NCBI GenBank assembly: GCA_037349315.1
Contig: JBAIAC010000059.1
Span: 15,160,501-15,224,500 of the forward strand
Source of the DNA: Chelydra serpentina
Taxonomy: Eukaryota > Chordata > Testudines > Chelydridae
Direction of reading: 5' to 3'
Length of the DNA stretch: 64,000 nt
The notes beneath the pieces were generated by a model. It saw only the letters and a list, made by a program, of their open reading frames with translations, did no database searches and was not told the DNA's origin. Positions 24,058-35,729 of this stretch are shown here, piece by piece (position 1 is the first letter of the stretch; the number at the start of each line of letters is the position of its first letter). Made by a program: the position numbers and the translations under genes.

Positions 24058-24230
24058 ACTAGATTTATAGATTTTTAAGGCCAGAAGGGATCGTTGTGAT
24101 CGTGTATTCTGAGTCCATGCATAGCAAAGGCTATAAGATTTCTCCAAGTGTTTCCTTCATGAAACCCACAATTTTGGGTTGAGCTAGCATATGTCTATGA
24201 CGTCCAGTCTTGAATCATTGTGTTAGAAGT
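24058..24230 (-). mobile_element. CR1 LINE 3' end
   Basis: Plus strand shows the inverse CR1 terminus: ATTTATAGATTTTTAAGGCC, AGAAGGGATCGTTGTGATCG, TATTCTGAGTCCATGC, then a block ending CAGTCTTGAATCATTG. These correspond to the 3' UTR of the ATTCTATGA-tailed CR1 subfamily. Untranslated only. Confidence 0.8.
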
Positions 24231-24476
24231 AAACGCTATGATCAAGGGTACTGAGTATGCAAAACAGTACAACCATGACATGAAAACATCTTTTTATTAG
24301 CTAACTAGTAGCTGAAAGCCCATGTTGTAGCAGTTGGGCCAAGTAATCCACCATAAGTGCAGTCTCCCTCATACAACCAATGAAACTGTTGCATGCAAAT
24401 TAGCTGTAGAGTAACAGTGGTGTCTGGTTGAATTACCTCCGATATCACACTGGTCTCAGACTCTTGGCATTACATA

Positions 24477-24970
24477 GTGTGGCAAGGTACCTTGTCGGTC
24501 TCACCAGCCTCAGCTATTTTAGCCTTGGTGAGATGGTCTTGGAGTAAAACAGTCCCTCTTGGCTGCACAGGGGCAGCCCGTCCTTCTCTCAGCCAGTCTT
24601 TTGGGCTTGTTTTTCTCCCTTATGGGAGGGAACGCAGCCTCCCCTCCTGGAGAGGCTTGCTCCCTTGCTGCTACTCACCTACTGGTACCTTGATTCCTTC
24701 TCTCTCTCTTTCCTCCCCTTCTCCCAACAGGGGAGGGTTTAAAAGGGTCTCAGGAAGCCCTTATTTGGAATCAGCTGATCCTGATTGACCCTCAGGTAAC
24801 TCCCTCTCAGCTGATCCTAACTGATCTCTGGTAACCCCTTCTTAGTTGAACCTGATTGACCTATTGTCACCCCTCCTCAGTTGATAGGGAGGAGAGCCTT
24901 TTAACCTTCTGGGACTGTTTTCTACCCCCCCCCCCTCCCCTTGCAGCCGTCTGTCCTGAGTTTATCACAA
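24477..24970. mobile_element. LTR-like block with internal tandem repeats
   Basis: The block begins TGTGGCAAGGTACCTTG and appears to end near GAGTTTATCACAACA, TG...CA-type termini for an LTR. It is GC-rich, includes a TTTAAAAGG motif near 24.74 kb and a tandem array at 24772-24884. I could not find matching 5-base flanks, so LTR identity, orientation and exact limits are tentative. Confidence 0.5.
24772..24884. repeat. 35-36-base tandem repeat, about 3.2 copies
   Basis: Copies start CAGCTGATCCTGATTGACC, CAGCTGATCCTAACTGATC, TAGTTGAACCTGATTGACC and a partial CAGTTGA, at 24772, 24808, 24843 and 24878. Such short direct repeats are common in LTR U3 regions. Confidence 0.85.
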
Positions 24971-26179
24971 CAGCTATTACCTTACTGTCACATGGGTGTA
25001 ATTCATCAAGTCAAAATGACCGAGAACTTAAAAATAGGATGGTAACAGACCCTGAATCCCAGTGATGACTGAACCTGGTGATATTCTGAACAATAAGCAC
25101 TCTCGGTCATACATGTAGCTGTTTCCATTACTTCATACTGACTCAGACATTCTAGGCTTCAGAGTGACAGTCAGAGTGATGGACAATCCTGGAATCTTAT
25201 TTCATAGATGCTGTACTAATAAAGTTGACAGCTGAGATTCAACAAATCTCCTCTGGTTTGAATGTATTGAGCCAAGAAATGGAAGCCTCTGGGTTGGGAA
25301 AACTGTACAAGAAACACAAATTGTTTTAAAAGCCATCATGCATTTCGTGATGAATCTCGTTTTCTGGAACAATTAATATATAAGGACTGAGAGAAAACAA
25401 TGGCCTTGGAAGAGTACTAGTGAAGTAGCTGTAAAACTTCTATCTTGCAATGTTACAGCTACTCAAAGCTTCAGGCACTGGCATATTAAAATGCATAACA
25501 TATCGCTGTATTATTGTACTCTTCATGCAACAGGGACATACATTATAGCAGTACTGATTTTTAATGTGTTTTCATTGGTTAATGCAGCCCACCAATGATG
25601 TTGGGGTTTAAACATTGATGCCATGGAAACAAGATCTGCACCTGGAAATGAATGTGAAGACTCGATAGGGGAAAAAATCAAAACAGCAAATTCTGTGTCT
25701 TCACTGCATGATGAAAAATGAGATATTAAAGCGGCCGCTAATAAAATCAATGTGAAGCACGAGCTCTCTAATCTCATATTTCTATACAAAGTATGCTGAA
25801 CACAAACACTGTTTCAGATGGTTCTATGAAACAGGCTGTTCACCCCGCTTCTGTAGGTCTTGTATATTTAGAGCTAATGGCCCCACTGGAAATGCCGTGT
25901 GTTCAAAACAGAACATGCTGTTTAGAATGTGTGACATCTCCGCTAAAGAGGCATTTTGTTCCAATACCTAATAACAACAATTATCCAGTCTGCATCTCTG
26001 ACAGATAAATAAAGCAAGCTGGTGATCACTCACTGTTTTGTAATCCACTCATACAACTGTCACCAACAGCAGCACTCTGAGAATCTCTGCCTACACTACA
26101 CAGCCATCCACTACCTAATTTACCGGGGTTTATGGGAATCTGTCACAATGGAAGCAGCAGAAACAGAGTTCACCGCATT
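24971..26179. other. Unannotated stretch, possible conserved non-coding DNA
   Basis: No gene or repeat recognised. The segment about 25.52-25.80 kb contains several TAAT and ATTAAA motifs and a GCGGCCGC octamer and is of high complexity, which is compatible with a regulatory element but not shown. Confidence 0.35.
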
Positions 26180-26406
26180 ATAGGCCTTGTCTACCCTGGT
26201 AATTTGCCCCCGTTATAGCCATTTGTGACCAGTCACTTGTGTCACTGCACCAGTCCAACCTCCTAATGCATATGAGACAACCCACTATAAGCAATAATTT
26301 ACACCAGTGCAGCTTTTTCCAAGCAGGGGAAAACTGCACTGGTGGAAACAGCCGCTGTGCCACCAATCACTGTAATCAAGGCAAGTCCCATGCATAGACT
26401 AGGCTA
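26180..26406. mobile_element. Decayed Harbinger-like MITE (candidate)
   Basis: Left end TATAGGCCTTGTCTACCCTGG and right end in reverse TAGCCTAGTCTATGCATGG are imperfectly inverted and carry the GTCTA core of the Harbinger-type termini in this window. An internal ACTGCACTGGTGG / CACCAGTGCAGC pair is also inverted. Confidence 0.5.
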
Positions 26407-27967
26407 TTGGCAATGACCTTGATTCACCCTCACTAGCACAGGGCAGGGACATGGCAACCCTGGTAGCAGCAGCATTCTCCATGCTCCAGTGGGGAATTCA
26501 CCAGCAGGAGAGCACAGGACCTTTGCACTGCTGCCCTAGCCCAGGGTGATGTCACTTTAAAATGTGGCCTGGACTCCACTAGGCGCCCCACTAGGAAAAT
26601 CTTCCTAAGGGATTCTCTGAATCAGTGCATCCCTCAGGCACATGGCCATATCCCTGTTTCTCACTGCAGGCTGTGCCAGCCTCTTGCAGAACCCCTGCTA
26701 GACTGGACATCTTGCTTCACTCTAACAGAAGACAGCATAACCCAGAGGTGAACCAAGGCTCCTGTCTGCTTCAATTTGAAGTGCAGGGTCATTTTGTGAG
26801 CATCCCAGACAGAACGTCAGTCTCTTAAAATATAACCCTCCTACCCCAAATTAGACAATAATCACCCAGCATAAAAAAAAAATATTAGTAGGAGTCAGAA
26901 TTTATGTTTTGTTGGTAGGGTGAGGTGCCGGCAAGGGAGAACGGGATTACCAAAGACATAACAAACACTTATATTAGCGCAACTAATTCAGCGATGACTA
27001 TCGTTTTGTAATACAATGCTGGTATGTACGGCAACAGCCATCATTTTCTAGTTACTTGGCCTTTTTTCTGTGTTGCAGAAGAAATTAAACTCTAGCAGAC
27101 ATCTGCATGTTCCTAGAGGATAGATAAATACATTGAAGTCAAGAAGATTTGGAGCTTCCACACACAATATTGTTTTCCAGTTGGGCAATCATGTTTCGCC
27201 GTATATTTAAACAAACAAAAATAGTCACAAATCTTAACAGAGAGTCAGAATCAATCTCTAGCAGTTATTGAAGCCCTCTGGAATATTAGACAATGCAACC
27301 CCCTTCAAATTAAAATCTCTCCTCTACAAAAAAAACTATCACAGAGTGTTTTAGTAGTTGTTCACATGCATGTAAATGTATTTTAATCTCTATATATCAT
27401 AAAGATTTCAAAGCAATACACAAACAACTAATCAAGGCTCACAACACACCTTTGAGACAAGGCAAGGCATTTCCAATTGAAACTGCAGATGGAACCTAAC
27501 TATTCAAGCTGAAATTTAGCTGACTCCTCAGTGTTAACACCAATAACTCTGATTAAACAAGCTCTAGGGTCTTTAATGGTCACACGCAATCAGGTCACAC
27601 TCCTGCTCTACATCTCATCTGAAAGACATCAGCAACACAGTGACCCCTTAACCCAGACAGCACGCTAACACCACCACCTCCTATAGCATTTTGTGCTCCT
27701 TGGTGTTCCTCCTCCTCATGCTCTGATTTACTGAGCAACCCAAGTTAGTTGGTGAGCTCTGGTGGCACAAGGTAGCACAGCTAAGTATACACATACCAAA
27801 AATAAGTAAGTTAAAATATGTAATTATTAAATTGATAAGATGGTGTGAGAGGGGGATGGAAACTCAAATCAGAGGCTTTTGAGGATCAGGCAAAATGTGA
27901 GGAAGAAAAAAAAAAAGTTACGGGGAGTTCTCTGTTTTTCCTTTCCTGGGTGGAAGGATCTATCTTA
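26407..27967. other. Unannotated stretch
   Basis: No gene recognised and no confidently classified repeat. Confidence 0.45.
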
Positions 27968-28250
27968 GGGCTGGTCTACACTAACCCCCCAATTCGAACT
28001 AAGATACGCAACTTCAGCTACGTGAAGTCGAAGTATCTTAGTTCGAATGAAAAGGTACTTACCCGGGGTCCACACGCGGCGCGCAGGCTCCCCCGTCAAC
28101 TCCGCCTACTCCGTTCGTGGAGCAGGATTACAAGCGTCGACGGGGGAGCACTTCCTGGTTCGATTTATCGTGTCTAGATAAGACGTGATAAATCGAACCC
28201 AGAAGATCGATTGGACTCCTCCGACGGGACGCGTAAGTATAGACGTACCC
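27968..28250. mobile_element. PIF/Harbinger-type MITE with several hairpins
   Basis: Termini GGGCTGGTCTACACTA and (reverse) GGGTACGTCTATACTT are inverted repeats, flanked on both sides by TTA, the 3-base TWA target typical of PIF/Harbinger. Inside are at least three hairpin-forming units: GATACGCAACTTCAGCTACG against the following GAAGTCGAAGTATC, a GTCGACGGGGGAGC unit, and GATTTATCGTGTCTAGATAA against GACGTGATAAATCGAA. No transposase. A second copy in opposite orientation is at 44.4 kb. Confidence 0.85.
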
Positions 28251-28254
28251 TTAG

Positions 28255-28465
28255 ATACTTATATTACCTCCATCACCATGGCATCTGAGTGCCTCACAAT
28301 CTTTATTGTATTTATCCTTCCAGCACCCTTGTAAGGTAGAGAAGAGCTATGCATTTTACAGATGGGAAACCGAGACACAGAAAGACTAGGTGACTTTCCC
28401 AAGGTGACAGAGGAAGGAATAGAATCCGGAGTCTTCAGAGGCCCTTAGTGCCCTAACTACTAAAC
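28255..28465 (-). mobile_element. MIR-type SINE, minus strand
   Basis: Plus strand reads TGAGTGCCTCACAATC, CAGCACCCTTGTAAGGTAG, TTTACAGATGGGAAACCGAG, GACTAGGTGACTTTCCCAAG, then CCCTAACTACTAAACCACC: the inverse MIR order from tail to head. It directly abuts the Harbinger-type element. Confidence 0.9.
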
Positions 28466-28844
28466 CACCCTTCCTCTCCCTCTCTCTCTCAATTCTCCCA
28501 TGTGAGAGGGCATCAAGTCAGAGACCTGTTGGAGAAGAAAGACTGGAGCTGTAAAGAGGGAGAAGGGACGGTGTGGTGGATTAGGAGGAGGCAGAGAGAA
28601 AGCGGGACGTGGTGATGTGAGTGGTGAAAGAGAGAGAAGATCTCAAGCAGCCTGGACAAGCTTCTGAACATTTTGGCACTTACCCAGAATGAGCCTCTAA
28701 GGCATTTGAGCGTTGACCATGGCAATTCAGAGAAGAGGTAGCTGTGAAGCTAAGCTTTACTTAGCTTCAAAGAGCTGCCTAACATCCCGTGTTGGGCATC
28801 ATGATGATAACCCTAAATACCTTTAGCAGGCCTCTACATTATTT
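28466..28844. other. Unannotated short stretch
   Basis: Begins with a CTCTC-rich tract; nothing else recognised. Confidence 0.5.
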
Positions 28845-28960
28845 TTCAAATGACAGATGTCTAAGTGGAAAGGAACTGTTAGGTCATCAAGCCCATGGCC
28901 CAGCCAGTGCAGAAATGCTCCCTCAGAACATCAGCTTTTAAACGTCCTTGGATATGGGGG
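28845..28960 (-). mobile_element. Possible CR1 3' end fragment
   Basis: GGAAAGGAACTGTTAGGTCATCAAGCCC in part resembles the inverse 'gggacctcaagaggtcatcaagtcc' box of CR1 tails. Short and diverged. Confidence 0.4.
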
Positions 28961-29004
28961 CCTCCAGCACTTCCCTTCAGGGGAAAGGTTATATTATACT
29001 GTGG

Positions 29005-29223
29005 CAGTGGTTTTCAAACTGAGGTACACATACTCCTAGGGGTACACAAGCTCTCATCAGGGGTTATGTCAGTAAAATCCTGTAATGACGGACAACACAT
29101 TTAATTTAGTAAGACTTGGCAATCTAATCATAAGTATACTATGGCCCTATCTCAGATGAGGGGACCCAGTAGATTACATTATTTGGAAAAGGGTACACAG
29201 CCTAAAAAGTTTGAAAACCACTG
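29005..29223. mobile_element. MER5/Charlie-like hAT MITE
   Basis: Termini CAGTGGTTTTCAAACT and (reverse) CAGTGGTTTTCAAACT are identical inverted repeats of at least 16 bases. The flanks TACTGTGG (28997-29004) and TACTATAG (29224-29231) are an 8-base target duplication with two mismatches, indicating age. The terminus matches the known CAGTGGTTCTCAAACT ends of MER5-type Charlie elements. Confidence 0.88.
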
Positions 29224-30592
29224 TACTATAGGATTTCTAAACCTGAATGAAGACATGAAGTTTAACAACTTTCATTTAGATTGCAGTCACTGCCATTCTG
29301 ATTTTTAGTACATTAAGGGATGGTTATTCTACAGACATTACCCTGTGGCGTGAAGAAAGGGAAGGAGAGAAGATCAAAAAGGTGAGCACAAAGGCACTCT
29401 TTCATCTAAGATCTGATATAGATGTTTGACCACAGAGTGACTTGATCTCCTTGACAGATCTTGCCTCGTTAAGGAAAGCAGCAAGGCCAGAAGCAGAGAA
29501 AGACTTTATTCCTCCACGGATTAGAAACCAAAAGGGAATGATAAGAGTTGACAGAGAGATTGCAGATGACTAAAGATCAAGGTTTATATAATACTGTATA
29601 ATCATTCTTTCCTAGTGCTGTTCCTTCATGCCCTTGATTAATGTATTGTAACTGATTTGTACTGTTTGACACATACTGACTAACTACATTTTGTATGCAG
29701 AATTCCACTGATATGGGGGAGGGAAGGAGGAACTGAATATAATTAGTGAGGCTGTCTTGCTTCCAATGATCCTTCACTAGGAACTCTGTGTTCCTCTTCC
29801 GGATCACTTGACTCCTGATTGATAGGGAGAGGCAGCTTACTAACCTAGTCACATTCCTTGGTTAGTACCAGGCTAGATGCAGTTTATTGCAATACAAGCT
29901 AGCCGCACAAGGGTATAACCCCACTAAGAGCAGCAGGTTAATGCCATTCCCTGCTGCTGGGTACGTCAGTGGAAAATTGTGAGGGCCAAATAATCGTGAG
30001 ATTTGACAGTCTTTTCTCTGTGTTTGTTATTTTCTGCCAATCTAATCTTTCGTTTATTGAAATACAATTTCTGGCTTTGTTACAAAGTGGGAGTCACAAT
30101 ACAATTTAAAGTGAGGCTTTGTTATTTCAGCCTGGCAGAAAATGTTCCTCACCCAGAGAATGGGCCAAATGCTGGTCCACTGCACAAAGCCCAAACACAT
30201 GGGCCTTTGCTGGGGTAGAGAGTACTGCAAGGGATTAAATCCTTGCCCTATCCCCTCAGCTAACCTGGGGGAAGGAAATCTCCCAAACTCTAAGGGGGGT
30301 TTTATCAGTAGATCAGCATAGTTTACAGACCAACTGGCCACAGCCTGTGTCCATCCCCACAACTGATCCCAAGCCCTCCTCCTCACTGCAGACATGCAGA
30401 GACTCACTGCAGAGTATTGCCTGACTTGTGCAGGAGATGCAAAATTCCCCTTCCTGCTATCCCTCTGTGACAGCTTGGATGCAATCTGGGTCTTGAATGT
30501 TTGTGGGAGTTGGAGACAGCATTAATCCAAAAGCAACAAAATATTTTTTTTAAGTTATTTATAAAGCACTTCACAAAACTCCAAGTCAGGAG

Positions 30593-30593
<1 letters not shown>
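29224..30593. other. Unannotated stretch
   Basis: No gene or confidently classified repeat; frames of 71-117 codons around 30.0-30.4 kb overlap on opposite strands. Confidence 0.45.

Positions 30594-30624
<31 letters not shown>
30594..30624. repeat. (CA)15 microsatellite
   Basis: Uninterrupted AC dinucleotide run, which explains the His-Thr and Cys-Val repeat frames on the two strands. Confidence 0.98.
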
Positions 30625-30626
<2 letters not shown>

Positions 30627-30659
30627 GTGAAATGGAGAGGAACAATGAAAGGTTCTATA

Positions 30660-30785
30660 ACTGATACGGTGCTCAGTCCCCAGTCAGGATGGGGCTCCCA
30701 TTATGCCAGGCACAAACGCTCACAAATGAGGACACGGTGCCTGCCCTGAATTTTTAGAATCAAAATGTGGGGAGACTAAAAAAAA
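30660..30785 (-). mobile_element. MIR/L2-like fragment (candidate)
   Basis: GTCAGGATGGGGCTCCCATTATG and GCCAGGCACAAACGCTCAC in part match the inverse of the conserved SINE tail that includes '...TGTGCTAGGCACTGTACAAAC'. Low identity; the following 350 bases are unclassified. Confidence 0.4.
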
Positions 30786-31400
30786 AAAAGAACTTGGAGG
30801 GGACAGAGGAGTTGTGTCTGTTTTGAAGTGGGGACAGATGAACCAAAATGTCAAGAGGAAGCAAGTTCTGTGCCCATCTCTAGAAAGGCCTGACCAGCTG
30901 CAGACTCAAAGATACAAATGCTACTGAGATCAGAGTACACATACCCCTCGGAATTAGGGTCAAGGGGGTGGGGGGAAGTGGCAACATGCAACCAAGAATG
31001 ACCTCATAAAGATCTTTACAAATCAGCAGTGTCAGTTTACAGACAGGTTCTAGGCAAGGAGTGTGAGGACAGCTGAGTGCGTAATAGACGCATGGTTATT
31101 CAAAGCAGAGGGAAACAAGCTGAAAGCAGCAGGGAAGCTGTGTTAAGGAGGAAGTTAGAATAATTAAGCCTCATTGTCATGAACATGTGTTACTATTGCA
31201 AGGTCATCAAAGAGTTATCAAAAGTTCCCATAGCAGATACTTTCCTTCTTCCACATGTGAGGAAGAAGACATGGAACACAACGCCTATATATTTCAAAAA
31301 TTGTTAGACACACTACCGACTCTGCTATGCCACCTGCAAGCAAATCTTTGCCATCAGATTATTGAGATGTTTTCAGCTCAAGACATCTATCCTACAAAAC

Positions 31401-31578
31401 AGAGGGAAGGGATAGCTCAGTGGTTTGAGCATTGGCCTGCTAAACCCAGGGTTGTAAATTCAATCCTTGAGGGGGCCATTTAGGGATCTGGGGCAAAAAT
31501 TGGGGATTGGTCCTGCTTTGAGCAGGGGGTTGGACTAGATGACCTCCTAAGGTCCCTTCCAACCCTGATATTCTATGA
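31401..31578 (+). mobile_element. tRNA-derived SINE of the turtle Cry/PolIII type
   Basis: A tRNA-like head carries an A box, TAGCTCAGTGG, at 31413-31423 and a B-box-like AAATTCAATCC at 31456-31466. The body contains GAGGGGGCCATTTAGGGATC and TGGACTAGATGACCTCC, and the tail AGGTCCCTTCCAACCCTGAT then ATTCTATGA is shared with CR1 LINEs. This is the well-known tRNA-Lys-related turtle SINE whose tail lets it use CR1 machinery. It is the best clade marker here: Cry SINEs are described from cryptodiran turtles. The B box departs from GGTTCGANTCC, so it is probably not transcribed. Confidence 0.92.
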
Positions 31579-32044
31579 AAATGCCAAAAGGACAGGGTTC
31601 CAGCATCTTCCTCCTATGGGATTAAATATAGATAGAACTATAAATCTAGCATAAAAGTCATCATTATCAATCCAAATGTGCTAATTTCTATCACTGCCAC
31701 TTTAATGAAGCTAACGGTTCCATTAGGCAATAACTGTAGGCAAACACTCTGTCAAAGCACACTCTATTATTCAATATTTAAAAGCCTAAAATACAAGTTA
31801 CAAAGGTGAGTGTAATATTTGGCTATAAAATATCAACTTCTACATAGCTGCCTATTTTCAAGGTTCTTTTAAAAATGCATAACATTTGGGAACAGTTTTA
31901 GGCTCTCTGTAAGAGCCTGGGCTTTTTCATCTTTTTCCTTATGGCAAAATAATCCATTATAGTCAATTCATAATGGATTAGGAATATTTTAGTTAGCCTA
32001 GAAGGAATGACAGAGCAGCTAGAATGTAGTGCACACATTCGGGA
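31579..32044. other. Unannotated stretch
   Basis: AT-rich, no gene or confident repeat. Confidence 0.5.
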
Positions 32045-32155
32045 AAATTCTGCTCTCACCTATGCTGGAGTAAGCCTTAAGTAACGTCAGTGACTTCACT
32101 TGAGTTTTTCTGGATTTACAGGGATGTAACTAAGAGCAGAATTTGGCACACAGGA
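32045..32155. mobile_element. Palindromic MITE with AAATTCTGCTCT termini
   Basis: AAAATTCTGCTCTCACCTATG at the left pairs with the right end, which in reverse reads GCCAAATTCTGCTCTTAGTTAC. The middle holds GTAACGTCAGTGACTTCACTTGA, itself partly self-complementary. Confidence 0.7.
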
Positions 32156-32482
32156 CCTGCAAGGAAACTTAACACCGAGTTACTTGGACTTCTGTAGCGC
32201 TCATAAGTCTGGTAAAGGAACAAGATGTTATTTTTAAAAGTTTATTTCAAATTATTGACAAGTTGGTATGCCTCTCTTTTTTCTTGCATGCTTTTCATTT
32301 GTTTGGAGGAGCCCAAAATATGTACATCATTTATTAAAAAACAGCACCCAAACTACGACCATTACCAAGTTGTAATTTTTGAAGTGAGACACCTTAAAGG
32401 GGCTTGACCCCTTAACTTAAAAAAAACCAAAAACCAAAAACATAAATTGGGTCTGTAGCTTCCTACAGGGTCAAAACCAAAA

Positions 32483-32685
32483 GGTCACAATTTTCAAAAG
32501 GGACTAGTGATTTGGAATACCTCACTTTTGGGGTGTCCAACTTGAGACACTTTAAAGTGGTCCGATTGTCAGAGAAAGCACTGAGCACTCACCCTGTGAA
32601 AATCAGGTCCTTTTGAGGGGTCTCAAATCAGGCATCCAAAAACTGAGACATCCGAAATGACTAGTCCCATCTGAAAACTATGGCC
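32483..32685. mobile_element. MITE related to the interrupted element at 0.75-1.37 kb
   Basis: Left arm GGTCACAATTTTCAAAAGGG then ACTAGTGATTTGG; right arm in reverse GGCCATAGTTTTCAGATGGG then ACTAGTCATTTCGG. The shared GACTAGT-type arm and an internal CATCCAAAAACTGAGACATCC block link it to the copy near the window start. Confidence 0.75.
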
Positions 32686-32854
32686 AATGAATGTTGCTGA
32701 GAAGAATGACTAGTAAGAAAGTCATTCAAACACAGTGGGGCCAATCCTGCACATCCTCACTTTGTTAGTGGTCCCACTGAAGCTCAGTGAGGTTTGTTGG
32801 TTGCATAAATAAGAGTTTGTAGGCTCTGGCTTTATATGGGCACAGTGTCTCTGC

Positions 32855-32879
32855 GGGGGGGGGGGGGTGGGGGGGGGGG
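32855..32879. repeat. Poly-G tract, G13-T-G11
   Basis: An almost pure guanine run on the plus strand; a strong G-quadruplex candidate and a sequencing-error-prone site. Confidence 0.95.
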
Positions 32880-35729
32880 AAGTCCACCATACAAGAGAGG
32901 GGAATATTAAGGACATTGCAAATACAGCACATCTGTCACCTACCCTGATTTGAAAAGTACCTCAGGGAACTGGGTGCCTTTGAGAAACAAATTATGTAAG
33001 ATAACCCTCAATTGTTCAGGAAGACAAATGTAGTACAAATGTACAAACAAAAATAAATGGAAAATTTTAGCACCAACTTTAATATGCAAGTCAAAAAAAC
33101 AGCAGCACGTTATACTTCCTAATCCCCTGAAATATGTCAAAATAAACATTTAGAGGGAAAAGGATGAGTTTTATATACTAACTAACTCATCTTGCAAAGA
33201 GGCTTTTTGGTTCATTTAGTCTTCAGTGCAGCTGCAGGCATGCAGCTTTCATGAGAGTTAGATTTGTATAAGTACCACAAGTCATGAATTCTACTGCCTG
33301 CCTGCTCCTTTACCCATTGCAATAAATGGTGCTTTTACCTTTAGGGTGTCACGTAACGCTCTACTCTTGAATCCTGGATTCTATAGTTGGGCAACAGTTT
33401 GTAACAATCCATCACCCTGCAGCAAACTTATTGGAAATAAATAAATAAAGTGTCTCCATAAACATGCAAGCCCCCAATACAAATATGAATGAAAAAGTTC
33501 TCCTGGGTAAGTAGGGATTAGCATGTAGTAGATAGAGACAGTTGAGCCTGCACTGTAACGCAAGTCTCAAAAGGAAGTTTGGGGAAAAACACATCATATT
33601 CTGAAGTGACAGGTTGGCTGCTAAGTGCATACTCACTAGAAAGCTGAATTAGCATAAAGCTTGTTTAATTCCCATAACAAAATAATGTGAAGTCTTTTGC
33701 TTAGACATCTTGGCTGTATTGCACAGTAGCTGAATCAGAAAACCATCTATCAGAATGGAGACACAGTTGTTTGGTAAGGATGAAATGGGAGAAGAATGAA
33801 CTGCAAACCTTTGGAAGTAGCTTTATTGGGAGTAGGGTCAGACAGCACAATATCCATTCCCTCCCATGTAACCCCCCCAAAGTGGTAGCAAGCTGGCCAA
33901 TTCCAGCCTGACTAGGCAGCCCACAAAAAGACCTCTGCCCAGTCATGCTGTAGAGGACAATGTAAACTTGTTTCATGCTGCAATGCTACATTTTAAATCC
34001 ATGTGTAGTAGTTTTCGTACCATTAGAGTCTGCACCTGGGCAATGGCAATTGTAACACCTTACTGCAGGTGTTACAATTTACTCTGCTTGGTTTTCATAC
34101 ATAGGTATGATCATTTGTTTCCTCTCTGTACTAGTGCATCCGCTTCTTTTCCTCACCTGTTCGCTCAGGACTGCATTTTTCAGGGCAAGGGATTCGTGCA
34201 CTGGCAGCAGGGAACTAATTAGCCAGTATAACTTAGACTCTTCTAAGTTACATGGGGTAATGGGCCCAGTACACAGCCAAAAGATGATCCAGAGAGTACC
34301 CTGCCTCCTAAATTGTATTATGCACTTCTCATCTTTAGCTGATGATCTGGATCAATTATTCATTATTACATGATCCTAAATGTAGCAAAGAGATCTTTGT
34401 AGGGTTGAAACAACGGAATGATAGCTTAAGCATTACCATGTTCTGATTACAGAGGTCAATGATAGAGAAGTTTGATGTAAGGAGATTATGGTCTCTGCTT
34501 AAGATTTATTTATGCCTTGAGTATGCGCGCGTGCGGAACCTACATCTACAAAAAAAATCATGTGCAATAATCCTCTATCTTCAAATAATCCCTGTTACTG
34601 AGAGTGGAGATGATCCATTAATGATTCTGTCTGCAGTTGAAGCCAAAGAGGCCTTTCTGACTCACACTTTTTCACATTTATATAGTCTGAGAACCATGTC
34701 TCTTTCTTCCTCAAAAGTAAACGCTTTCTTGATTAAGAAGCTGGAACATGAGACATGTGAAACAAAAAAACAGCCTAGTCAAGAGTACTAGATCCACTGG
34801 TCTAAAGGACTAACCAATCAGAGTATAAATAGATGCATTTCATATTTGTGATACCAACCTTGTAAGCATTAGAAGAAATAGGACCTGAAACATTTGGGGT
34901 GAGGCTTTCAGACATGCCCAACATTGGCCTAACTCTGTTCCCATTGAAGTCAATAGCTTTGTATTATGCTATAATGCACAAACTACAGGGGGAAAAGGAT
35001 GATTTCAGGTAAAGCAAATAGATCAACACAACTCTGACAAATGCTAACACCAAATTTCCAAAGTAGTATGGTAGTATTGAAATTCAAGATCCAATTGTGG
35101 AATTTCCATAATTAAATCTTACAACTAAAATGCATGTTTCTTTTCTGTGGGACTGTTAAACACAATTCACAAGGCAAGTTGTCCTTACCAAATATAATCA
35201 GTTCTGCAAGATATGAAATCCATAATAGAAAATGTTAAAAAATTCTAACTGTTAAATGGCTGAGCCTATTATAACTTCACCTTAAGCTGATCACAGATTG
35301 ATATGAGTCCTAATGAATACCTCCATTTGTGAAATACCGCTCATCATCATTCCCATATTCTGGAATCTTCAGAACAACCTTGGAAAGTAATGATGGGCTG
35401 TATTTGACTTCAAATATAATTATACATAAGAATCCTCTCACTTTTATTTTCCAGACCTGCCACATGCAGACAATGCCATAAACCAGATTTTGATTAGGAA
35501 AATAAAACTTGTTTTTTTAAAAATAATACTTAAAGACATTTTCAGAATACATATACATGGTATATGTTGTACACACGCACACCGTTTATGCTGTAGTAAT
35601 CCTGCTGTTCTTAATCTTTCCAATGAAGCAGGATCATCCTCTATAGTAGTGTGTGTATTTAAGAGGCCAGTTAGAATAATGTTAAAAAGAAAAATGGATG
35701 GATTCTGTAACAAACTTACTTAAATAGGT
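32880..35729. other. Unannotated stretch
   Basis: Nearly 2.9 kb with no recognised gene. A half-palindrome CCCATTGAAGTCAATAGC occurs at about 34.94 kb. The 110-codon plus-strand frame at 34.46-34.79 kb has no known domain. Confidence 0.4.

Noticed and set aside
31401..31475. Possible tRNA gene
   Set aside because: The A and B boxes belong to a SINE head; the B box is degraded, no acceptor stem closes, and the SINE body and CR1-like tail follow.
34459..34791. 110-codon plus-strand frame with a late ACCATG
   Set aside because: No domain, weak start for the whole frame, and no splice or polyadenylation signals in order.
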